Below the pieces are notes generated by a model, which saw only the letters and a list, made by a program, of their open reading frames with translations, made no database searches and was not told the DNA's origin. Of a stretch of 8,058 nt of DNA, positions 1-5,251 are shown in pieces. How positions within the stretch are numbered: position 1 is the stretch's first letter; every line of letters begins with the position of its first letter. Location: assembly GCA_026708165.1 (NCBI GenBank), contig JAPOVO010000476.1, forward strand, positions 1 to 8,058, written 5' to 3'. This DNA is from Chloroflexota bacterium (GTDB lineage: Bacteria > Chloroflexota > UBA11872 > VXNJ01). Position numbers and translations under genes: made by a program.

Positions 1-526
1 CCTTGGCGTCCACGTCGTCTGGACGCTCGTGCTCGGCGATCCCCTGCTTGTGGCTGCCTGGAATGACCCGCAGGCAGCCGTTCGTCCGGTCGGCATCCTC
101 CAGATAGATCCCGCAGCTGATGATCTGGTCCGACTCGGTCTCGAAGTAGAAGTTGTCCTGGTGCCAGTGAACGGAAGTGCCATCGCCCGCGAGCTTCGGG
201 AAGAACTTGGTGCCGAAAATCGCCATTTCCGGTCCAATCAGGCTTTCGACACGGGAGGTTATCTCGGGTTCCTGGGCCATGAACAGCGCCCGAAAATCGA
301 CCACGCATACGCCCTGCACCTTGTGCAGAACCCCGGCAAGAGGCTTGCCCTCGGAGTCACGTTCCAGAGTCCAGGTCGGGGGAGAGTCGGTCTTAAGCTC
401 TTTCGCTCGCTCAACCAATTCGTCGAAAGCGGCAACGTATTTCTGCCGCTTCTCCTCTCCAAGGAGAGCGGGAAAGACCAGATAACCGTCGCGGTCAAAT
501 TGTTCGAGTTCTGCGCTCGTCAGCAT
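1..526 (-). CDS. Phytanoyl-CoA dioxygenase (PhyH) family protein, 3' end cut by window edge
   Basis: This is a probable Fe(II)/2-oxoglutarate-dependent oxygenase of the PhyH family, which hydroxylates small-molecule substrates in the cytoplasm. Only the first 175 residues are visible, and no stop occurs before the left edge. The N-terminus (MLTSAELEQFDRDGYLVFP) is the usual PhyH opening. The iron-binding HxD motif lies in HWHQDNFYF, with H122 and D124. It is followed by the family strand and turn GCLRVIPGSHKQG at about residues 150-162. The distal histidine and the 2-oxoglutarate arginine fall outside the window. The ATG at 526 is chosen because an AAAGG ribosome-binding site sits 7 bases upstream (534-538) and an in-frame TAA lies shortly before it. 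It is preceded by another PhyH gene with a 104-bp gap, but the two differ around the metal motif, so they are not a recent tandem duplication. Substrate unknown. Confidence 0.9.
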   Translation of the reverse strand, partial: MLTSAELEQFDRDGYLVFPALLGEEKRQKYVAAFDELVERAKELKTDSPPTWTLERDSEGKPLAGVLHKVQGVCVVDFRALFMAQEPEITSRVESLIGPEMAIFGTKFFPKLAGDGTSVHWHQDNFYFETESDQIISCGIYLEDADRTNGCLRVIPGSHKQGIAEHERPDDVDAK

Positions 527-565
527 CGCCTTGCCTTTCGGCTCTGAAAGTTACAACTCTGCGAT

Positions 566-594
566 TTTATACGAATTGATCCGAGTCCCGACAA
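566..594 (-). promoter_or_regulatory. Candidate sigma-70-like promoter for the leftmost PhyH gene
   Basis: On the minus strand, TTGTCG (589-594) is followed after 17 bases by TATAAA (566-571). The -35 matches 4 of 6 consensus positions and the -10 matches 5 of 6, with ideal spacing. The -10 lies about 40 bases upstream of the ATG at 526. It would let this gene be transcribed apart from the upstream genes. This is pattern matching only. Confidence 0.4.
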
Positions 595-621
595 GAGTGA
601 ATTGGGGCGTGGAGCGGCGGC

Positions 622-644
622 GACGGTCTTCTAGAAGATCCGTC
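622..644 (-). repeat. Stem-loop overlapping the stop codon of the second PhyH gene
   Basis: The arms GACGG (622-626) and CCGTC (640-644) enclose the 12-bp palindrome TCTTCTAGAAGA (627-638), with one unpaired base at 639. As minus-strand RNA this gives about nine base pairs and a CUAG loop that contains most of the UAG stop. No U-tract follows, so a classical intrinsic terminator is not supported. A role in mRNA processing or 3'-end protection is possible. Confidence 0.5.
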
Positions 645-1437
645 CTCCCCGGCTCAGCGGCATGTCATAGAACGCCAGCCGCGTGACGTGATCGTGCGTG
701 GCGGCGTTCTCGGCTGTCTTGTATTCGTTGATGACGGCCGTGCAGCTATCGTCGCCGTTGTTGTGTCCTGCCTTGTGCACGACCATCACGTGAATGAACG
801 CCACCGACCCGGCCTTGGCGGCCAGCTCCACGGGCTCCATTTCCGCCGGAATCTGGTCCTCGCTAATGCTGCCGCCGCGCTCGCTGTCGTGCTCCCATTC
901 GCCCGACTTGTGGCTGCCCGGCAGGACCCAGGTCGCGCCCGCGCCCGGCTTCGTCTCGTTGACGTAGAAGATGGACGCGGCCAGTTCCGGCTTTTCGTGC
1001 CGCTCGTAGGGCCAGTCCTGGTGCCAGCCCTGCGCATTGACGTAGCCGGGCGGCTTGATTCGCAGCTTGCCGTTGTGGAAGTTGATGTTGGGCCCAAGGA
1101 TGTCGACCATCACCTCGACGATTCGCGGGTCGCGAATGTTGTTGAACCAGTCGTCCCCGGCCAGCGGGCTGTCCATCACGAGATCGATGAAGTTCGGATT
1201 GTCCGGATGCGGCTCGCGTCCCGTCTCCCCAGCGTCGGCGAAGGTACCGACTCTCAATCGCGGATGCGCTGCATTGGGATCGCGCAGAACCTCGGCCGTC
1301 AGTTTCTGGAATCGCGAAACCTCGTCGGGATCGAACACGTCCTCGATAACCAGATATCCATTCTCGTCGTAGAAGTGTTTTTGCTCCTCACTGAGGGTCA
1401 CAAGCTGATCGGGTCGGTTGGGTGCAAAGATCGCCAA
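631..1437 (-). CDS. PhyH-family protein, TTG start, atypical 2-oxoglutarate site
   Basis: This 268-residue protein has full PhyH-family length and architecture, so it is likely a cupin-fold, Fe(II)/2-oxoglutarate-type oxygenase or a relative. The N-terminal part has the family pattern FYDENGYLVIEDVFDPDEV (about residues 22-40). The metal-binding HxD is in GWHQDWPY, with H139 and D141. WVLPGSHKSG follows at 170-179, and the distal metal histidine is probably H221 in VVHKAGHNN. In human PhyH an arginine lies 11 residues after the distal histidine and binds 2-oxoglutarate. Here position 232 is cysteine (GDDSCTAV), so cosubstrate binding may differ. The start is TTG at 1437, supported by GAGG at 1446-1449 with 8-base spacing, an upstream in-frame stop, and no ATG or GTG between them. 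It lies 78 bp after the second permease gene, suggesting it acts on the imported compound. Substrate unknown. Confidence 0.88.
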   Translation of the reverse strand: MAIFAPNRPDQLVTLSEEQKHFYDENGYLVIEDVFDPDEVSRFQKLTAEVLRDPNAAHPRLRVGTFADAGETGREPHPDNPNFIDLVMDSPLAGDDWFNNIRDPRIVEVMVDILGPNINFHNGKLRIKPPGYVNAQGWHQDWPYERHEKPELAASIFYVNETKPGAGATWVLPGSHKSGEWEHDSERGGSISEDQIPAEMEPVELAAKAGSVAFIHVMVVHKAGHNNGDDSCTAVINEYKTAENAATHDHVTRLAFYDMPLSRGGRIF

Positions 1438-1445
1438 GTCTATTA

Positions 1446-1449
1446 CCTC
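1446..1449 (-). promoter_or_regulatory. Ribosome-binding site deciding a TTG start
   Basis: GAGG on the minus strand lies 8 bases before the TTG at 1437. No ATG or GTG occurs in frame between the upstream TAG and this TTG, so this site fixes the start of the PhyH gene. Confidence 0.6.
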
Positions 1450-1510
1450 GATGTGTGAATGCGTCTACAGGGTACTAACCGCAAATTCTAGGTTCGCCGT
1501 CTCGCGCTGG

Positions 1511-1530
1511 ATAGCCTACCTGCCGGCTAT
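1511..1530 (-). repeat. Stem-loop spanning the stop codon of the second permease gene
   Basis: The perfect 6-bp arms ATAGCC (1511-1516) and GGCTAT (1525-1530) enclose an 8-base loop, with the TAG stop at 1516-1518. There is no U-tract downstream on the minus strand, so it is not a convincing terminator. It may mark an RNA boundary between transporter and dioxygenase genes. Confidence 0.35.
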
Positions 1531-2463
1531 GCCGCTCATTACGAAGCCGCGCAGGAAGTACTTCTGCATGAAGAAGAAGACTAGCAAAACCGGAACGGTC
1601 ATAGTGGCGGAAGCCGCCATCAAGAGATGGTGCTCGTTACTGAACTCACCTTGAAAGCTCTGCAGACCCAGCGCGAGCGTCTGGTTTTGCCGCGAAGCCA
1701 AGTAGATCAGCGGCGCCAGAAAGTCGTTCCAGTTGGTTATGAACGAGAAGATAGTAACCGTCGCCAGAACGGGCCCGCTCAGGGGCAGCGTAATCTGCCA
1801 GTAGCTGCGGAAGAAACCGGCTCCGTCGATCCGCGCGGCTTCGTCGAGCTCGTGCGGAATGGTCGTGAAAAACTGCCGCATGAGGAATATGTAGAATGCC
1901 CCTCCCCCCAGCCAATGCGGCAAGATCAGAGGCATCAGCGTGTCCGTCCAGTTGCCCGCCGACGAAGGTCCCGGAATCTTGGAGAACATCAGGAACTGCG
2001 GGATCATCGTGACGATGAACGGCAGCATCAGGGTGGAAAGCGTGACCGTAAACAGCAGCTGCCTGCCCGGGAACCGCAAACGCGCGAAGGCGTAGGCCGC
2101 CATGGAGGCGCTGAGAAGCGTCCCCGCCGTGGCCAGTACGACAATGATCATCGTGTTGCGCGTCCAGAGCCCAAACGGCCGCCTCGTCAGGGCCTCCGAG
2201 TAGTTCACGAACTGTGGATCAGAGGGAACGAGGCTGGCAAAAAACTCTCCGAATCCGCGCGGCGTGGAGAGCACGAGCTGCTGCGTCTTCAACGACGCCG
2301 CAAACAGCCACAGCAGCGGCAGAATGAGGATGATCGAGACGGCGATCATCACGCAATAGGCGAGGACCGTGCCGCCGATCCGTCTTGCGCGCACCGACGT
2401 GGGTATGACGCGAACGACGGCGCCCGGCGTTTGCGTGTCTAGTGTTATCGAAGGATCAGCCAC
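1516..2463 (-). CDS. CUT1-type ABC transporter permease, MalG/UgpE-like
   Basis: This is an inner-membrane subunit of a carbohydrate-uptake-1 ABC importer, 315 residues long and slightly longer than the usual 270-300. A hydrophilic N-terminus of about 30 residues precedes six predicted membrane segments near residues 34-56, 104-124, 136-158, 177-197, 231-252 and 285-303. The cytoplasmic EAA loop that contacts the ATPase is clear: DEAARIDGAGFF begins with EAA at 208-210, followed by the conserved LP of ITLPLSGPV. The C-terminus QKYFLRGFVMSGIAG is typical of the MalG branch. The start is GTG at 2463, supported by AGGGG at 2470-2474 with 6-base spacing. That site overlaps the stop codon of the preceding permease gene (gap 9 bp), so translational coupling is likely. 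The protein would pair with the MalF-like subunit and the lipoprotein binding protein encoded upstream. Substrate not determinable. Confidence 0.96.
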   Translation of the reverse strand: MADPSITLDTQTPGAVVRVIPTSVRARRIGGTVLAYCVMIAVSIILILPLLWLFAASLKTQQLVLSTPRGFGEFFASLVPSDPQFVNYSEALTRRPFGLWTRNTMIIVVLATAGTLLSASMAAYAFARLRFPGRQLLFTVTLSTLMLPFIVTMIPQFLMFSKIPGPSSAGNWTDTLMPLILPHWLGGGAFYIFLMRQFFTTIPHELDEAARIDGAGFFRSYWQITLPLSGPVLATVTIFSFITNWNDFLAPLIYLASRQNQTLALGLQSFQGEFSNEHHLLMAASATMTVPVLLVFFFMQKYFLRGFVMSGIAGR

Positions 2464-2469
2464 GTCTTA

Positions 2470-2474
2470 CCCCT
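2470..2474 (-). promoter_or_regulatory. Ribosome-binding site overlapping the upstream stop codon
   Basis: AGGGG on the minus strand lies 6 bases before the GTG start at 2463. It shares bases with the TAG stop (2473-2475) of the preceding permease. This arrangement supports coupled translation of the two permease subunits in equal amounts. Confidence 0.6.
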
Positions 2475-3423
2475 AGTTTTCCTCCGCCTTGGCCTCGTAG
2501 TAAACCCAGCGCCTGGCCCCAAGAAACTGCAAGCCGGTGAAGAAAAGGATTATTACGAACAGCACCCAGGCCATCGCCGACGCATACCCGAACTTCAGAT
2601 ACTCGAACGCGTTGCGGTAGAGCTGGCGAACGAAGAAGAGCGTCTGATTGGCGGGGCCGCCGCGCGTCATGATGTATGCGGCGGTGAAGATCTGGAAGGA
2701 AGCTATCACCCCGATTACCAGGTTGAAGAACGTAACCGGACTTATCAACGGCAGCGTCACGTTCCAGAACCGCCCCCAGCGTCCCGCGCCATCGATACTG
2801 GCGGCTTCGTAGAGCTGCTGCGGCACGCCCTGCAATCCGGCGATGAAAATTACCATCTGGCCGCCAACGCTCCAGAGCGACATCAAAATGAACGATGGTT
2901 TCGCCAGGGTCTGGGAGAATATCCACCTCTGAGGCGGGATTCCAACGAGTTCGAGCACAGCGTTGGCCATGCCAAACTCGGGGTGGTAAATCAGAATCCA
3001 GAGCACGGCCGCCGCGACCGCCGGGGTGACCGACGGGACATACCACGCGGTTCGGAAAAACCTGATTCCTCGCAGCTTGCTTGTTAGAGGCAACGCCAGC
3101 AGCAAGGCCACGAGCGTGTGTAGTGGGACGCCGATAAAGGTGTAATAGGCCGTGTTGCCCATTGTTACCGGGAAGTAGCGGTCGTTGGTGAACATCTTCA
3201 CGTAGTTTTCCGCGCCGACGTATTTGATCTCGGTCAGCAGGTCCCACTCGGTGAATGACAACACCAGCGACGCGCCCACGGGATAAGCCGCGAACATCAG
3301 CAGGCCCAGAATCCAGGGCGCGACAAAGAGATAGGCGGCCACGGCCTCGCGGTGCTTGATCGTCAGGGTCGGCAACGCGAAGCGCCTTGACTCGTTGGCG
3401 ACAGCCACTCTAGGCGTATCCAA
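2473..3423 (-). CDS. CUT1-type ABC transporter permease, MalF/UgpA-like
   Basis: This is the partner membrane subunit of the same importer, 316 residues as called. Six membrane segments are expected near residues 31-57, 96-115, 128-147, 178-197, 229-250 and 283-302. The EAA loop is LYEAASIDGAGRWGRF, with EAA at 206-208 and the conserved LP in NVTLPLISPV. TRGGPANQT at about 254-261 is the motif usually seen before the last segment in MalF/UgpA proteins. The exact start is uncertain. The listed start is a TTG immediately after an in-frame TGA and has no good ribosome-binding site. Alternatives are GTG at 3408 and TTG at 3375, the latter with AAGG 9 bases upstream. All remove only hydrophilic N-terminal residues, so function is unaffected. 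It follows the binding-protein gene after about 100 bp that contain a strong stem-loop, so its expression is probably lower than that of the binding protein. Confidence 0.95.
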   Translation of the reverse strand: MDTPRVAVANESRRFALPTLTIKHREAVAAYLFVAPWILGLLMFAAYPVGASLVLSFTEWDLLTEIKYVGAENYVKMFTNDRYFPVTMGNTAYYTFIGVPLHTLVALLLALPLTSKLRGIRFFRTAWYVPSVTPAVAAAVLWILIYHPEFGMANAVLELVGIPPQRWIFSQTLAKPSFILMSLWSVGGQMVIFIAGLQGVPQQLYEAASIDGAGRWGRFWNVTLPLISPVTFFNLVIGVIASFQIFTAAYIMTRGGPANQTLFFVRQLYRNAFEYLKFGYASAMAWVLFVIILFFTGLQFLGARRWVYYEAKAEEN

Positions 3424-3485
3424 TCATGGGCTTGGTCAGATCTGCGCCGGCCGTTGAAAACCGACGCAATGCATCTAGACGCCGA

Positions 3486-3510
3486 CTGGGGGCGCGGCTT
3501 GCGCCCCCAG
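3486..3510 (-). repeat. Strong intercistronic stem-loop between binding-protein and permease genes
   Basis: The perfect 10-bp arms CTGGGGGCGC (3486-3495) and GCGCCCCCAG (3501-3510) enclose a 5-base loop. The structure begins about 15 bases after the binding-protein stop on the minus strand. No U-tract follows, so complete rho-independent termination is unlikely. By analogy with the malE-malF intergenic repeats of enteric bacteria, it could stabilise the upstream mRNA and reduce downstream expression, giving binding protein in excess over permeases. The structure is seen directly; the role is inferred. Confidence 0.75.
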
Positions 3511-3524
3511 CAGCGACTTCGTTG

Positions 3525-5000
3525 CTATCCGCGCATCGGCGCGAGAATGTCGTCGACGACGGGCTTGATCTCGTCGAGCTTCTCTTTCGCCGGCGCGCCG
3601 TCCCGAATCTCCTCCATCACCGGGTTCACCGCGTCCAGGGTCTCCTGGTGGAACTCGTTGATGTCGAACACACGGCCGGTCTCGATGACTTCGCCGACCA
3701 CCTCGGCATGGTCGATGCCGAAGTCAGCCTTGTTGATGCGGGTCATGTCCGCCAGGTTGGACCTGCGAAGCACGATTCCCATCCCAAAATTAATCTGGTC
3801 GACGTCACCCTGCTTCGAAGTCTGCAGGGCGATGTATTCAGTGGCCTCGTCCGGGTACTTCGAAGAAGTCGATACGCCAAGCGAGTTGGTGTGCAGGATC
3901 GTAACCCTGTTAACCGGCCCCGCGGGCGGATACACGATGTCGACCGGTTGGTCCTTGTGGGCGCTGAAGTTGAACCACGTGTAGATCATCCCGAGTCGGC
4001 CGTTGTTCAGGTCGGACCGGGAGCCGCCGATCAGGTCGGCCGCGGTGGCGGTGACCTTGTGCACGTTGAACGAGTCGGCGATCCACTGCACCGCTTCGGC
4101 CGAGGCCGGCTCGTTCAATACGAACTCGTCCAGCGTCGGCTGCTTGAGCGCCTCGCCGCCGTTCTGCCACGCCCATTGGTGAGACGACCGGAACCGCAGC
4201 CCGGGGTCGGCCTGACCCAATCGCTCGGCCTTGCCGTCCGAATCACGCTTCGTGAGCTTCTTGAGCATCTCCAGGTTGGACTCCCAGTTCCACTCGCCCC
4301 TGGCGTCCAGGTCGTTGGGACTCTCGGTGATGCCGGCATCCTCCATGACCTGCTTGTTGTAGATGATCCCCCACGCGCTCGAAATGTGCGGCAGCCCGTA
4401 GAGCTTTCCATCTACGGTGCTGAGCTTCAGCGACACGGGCAGGAAATCGTCGATGTCGAATTCAACGTTGGTTTTTACGAACTCGTCCAGCGCCAGGGCT
4501 CCGCCACGCTTGACGTACTTGGGATAGAACACGTTGCTGTGCGCGAACGCGTCGGGCGCCGTGCCGGCGGCGGCCTGCGTCAGCAGCTTGGTGTGGAACT
4601 CCGCCCACGGCCAGTTGCAGTACTCCATCGTGATGTGCGGGTTCTGGGCCTCGAACACGTCCATGTACTTCTGCTCGTAGCGGCCGAATCCCCCACGCTC
4701 TAGCGCCCACCAGGTGGCGAAGACGAGCGTCAGCGCCTGCGGCTTGGCCGGCATGGCCTCTACCGTGACGATCTTCTCGACGACCTTCTGGACCTCTTTT
4801 GTTACGACCCGCTCCTCGACGACCGGGACTTCCTTGACTACTTCCTTGACCGTTTCGACCGGGACTTCCTTGACGACCTCGACGACCTGCGTCTCGCCGC
4901 AGCCCGCGAGCACCGCCACTCCCGCCAGGCCAACACCGCCCGCTGCCGCGGCGTTGATAAACCTGCGCCGGCTCAGTCCCTTGGTTTTCTTGCTAGACAT
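3525..5000 (-). CDS. Tat-exported lipoprotein solute-binding protein of a CUT1 ABC importer
   Basis: This is the extracytoplasmic substrate receptor of the importer, 491 residues. The N-terminus has a twin-arginine signal (SRRRF at 10-14), a hydrophobic stretch, and a lipobox ending AVLAGC, with the lipidated cysteine at residue 34. Residues about 38-81 form a Val/Glu/Lys-rich linker with repeated VKEVPV and VVEK units, likely a spacer holding the receptor off the membrane. The binding domain starts near residue 88 (LTLVFATWW). It contains family landmarks such as AAAGTAPDAF (about 143-152) and GKLYGLPHISSAWGIIYNK (about 198-216), typical of family-1 sugar-binding proteins (MalE/UgpB type). 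Several tryptophans in the N-lobe (97, 98, 130, 132) would suit stacking on a sugar ring. The ATG at 5000 has GAGGGGG at 5011-5017, with a slightly long 10-base spacing. It is the first gene after a regulatory gap and precedes the two permeases. The linker style suggests Chloroflexota. Substrate unknown. Confidence 0.96.
   Translation of the reverse strand: MSSKKTKGLSRRRFINAAAAGGVGLAGVAVLAGCGETQVVEVVKEVPVETVKEVVKEVPVVEERVVTKEVQKVVEKIVTVEAMPAKPQALTLVFATWWALERGGFGRYEQKYMDVFEAQNPHITMEYCNWPWAEFHTKLLTQAAAGTAPDAFAHSNVFYPKYVKRGGALALDEFVKTNVEFDIDDFLPVSLKLSTVDGKLYGLPHISSAWGIIYNKQVMEDAGITESPNDLDARGEWNWESNLEMLKKLTKRDSDGKAERLGQADPGLRFRSSHQWAWQNGGEALKQPTLDEFVLNEPASAEAVQWIADSFNVHKVTATAADLIGGSRSDLNNGRLGMIYTWFNFSAHKDQPVDIVYPPAGPVNRVTILHTNSLGVSTSSKYPDEATEYIALQTSKQGDVDQINFGMGIVLRRSNLADMTRINKADFGIDHAEVVGEVIETGRVFDINEFHQETLDAVNPVMEEIRDGAPAKEKLDEIKPVVDDILAPMRG
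4820..4874 (-). repeat. 36-bp-period direct repeat encoding the VKEV linker
   Basis: The 19-mer CGACCGGGACTTCCTTGAC (plus-strand reading) occurs at 4820-4838 and again at 4856-4874, a spacing of 36 bases or 12 codons. It encodes the repeated VKEVPV units of the linker after the lipidated cysteine. Near-identity at DNA level suggests the linker grew by in-frame duplication and could vary in length between strains. Confidence 0.7.
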
Positions 5001-5017
5001 TCAGCTGCTGCCCCCTC

Positions 5018-5036
5018 TTTTCGGTTTCTCCGAAAA
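5018..5036 (-). promoter_or_regulatory. Hairpin abutting the ribosome-binding site of the binding-protein gene
   Basis: The perfect 7-bp arms TTTTCGG (5018-5024) and CCGAAAA (5030-5036) enclose a 5-base loop, read AGAAA in the minus-strand RNA. The stem ends at the base next to GAGGGGG (5011-5017). It could position or occlude the ribosome-binding site or protect the 5' end. The stem is AU-rich at its base, so it is modestly stable. Function is inferred. Confidence 0.45.
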
Positions 5037-5065
5037 ACGAACGATTGGAACCGTTACTTTAACCT

Positions 5066-5085
5066 GATCCCGTCGAATCGGGATC
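5066..5085. promoter_or_regulatory. Inverted repeat GATCCCG-N6-CGGGATC, candidate operator
   Basis: Perfect 7-bp arms (5066-5072 and 5079-5085) are separated by TCGAAT. The 20-bp site lies about 65 bases upstream of the binding-protein start, where a repressor of a sugar-type transporter would be expected to bind. No regulator gene is in the window, so the cognate protein is unknown. Confidence 0.45.
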
Positions 5086-5251
5086 TTCCACAAAGCTTAG
5101 CCTACCCCCCTTTTTTGGTTGACGACTTAGAGCAATTGGCGGCGATTCTACCCAACACGGGTTGAATTAGGAAATTTCAGTCCAATGGCGCCGATCTAGC
5201 TGGACCGACGAATCCCAGCCCTGACCATGTGTCCCCCTCGCCGCTCGGGCC

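Larger units (their letters stand above)
5001..5251 (-). promoter_or_regulatory. Regulatory gap upstream of the transporter genes
   Basis: This 251-bp gene-free stretch separates the dehydrogenase stop from the binding-protein start. It holds a ribosome-binding site (5011-5017), a hairpin directly upstream of it (5018-5036), an inverted repeat that could be an operator (5066-5085), and a C6T6 homopolymer junction (5105-5116). I expect a promoter here because the transporter unit starts here, but no -35/-10 pair is convincing. The best isolated -10-like hexamer is TAGAAT near 5145-5155, without a matching -35. No terminator with a U-tract was found for the upstream dehydrogenase gene. Confidence 0.5.

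Noticed and set aside
29..547. Plus-strand open frame covering the left edge
   Set aside because: The minus strand here encodes the N-terminal half of a PhyH protein with the family motifs; the plus frame has none.
688..1458. Plus-strand open frame of 256 codons opposite the PhyH gene
   Set aside because: It is an antisense shadow of a gene with a clear HxD motif and ribosome-binding site, and it shows no domain of its own.
1627..2442. Plus-strand open frame of 271 codons opposite the MalG-like permease
   Set aside because: Composition is dominated by Arg, Gln and Pro with no family resemblance. The opposite strand encodes an unmistakable permease.
3410..3427. Five-codon ATG-initiated open frame overlapping the start of the MalF-like permease
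   Set aside because: It is too short to support as a leader peptide and lacks a convincing ribosome-binding site.
3426..4703. Long plus-strand open frame of 425 codons opposite the binding-protein gene
   Set aside because: It is Arg/Val/Gly-rich with no recognisable domain and lies antisense to a clear solute-binding protein. High GC leaves such shadow frames open.
5105..5116. C6T6 tract as a terminator or phase-variable tract
   Set aside because: No stem precedes the T-run on the plus strand, no plus-strand gene ends there, and six-base runs are too short to argue for phase variation.
5160..5225. Possible terminator hairpin after the dehydrogenase gene (GTCCA...TGGAC)
   Set aside because: Only five base pairs close a 16-base loop and no T-tract follows.
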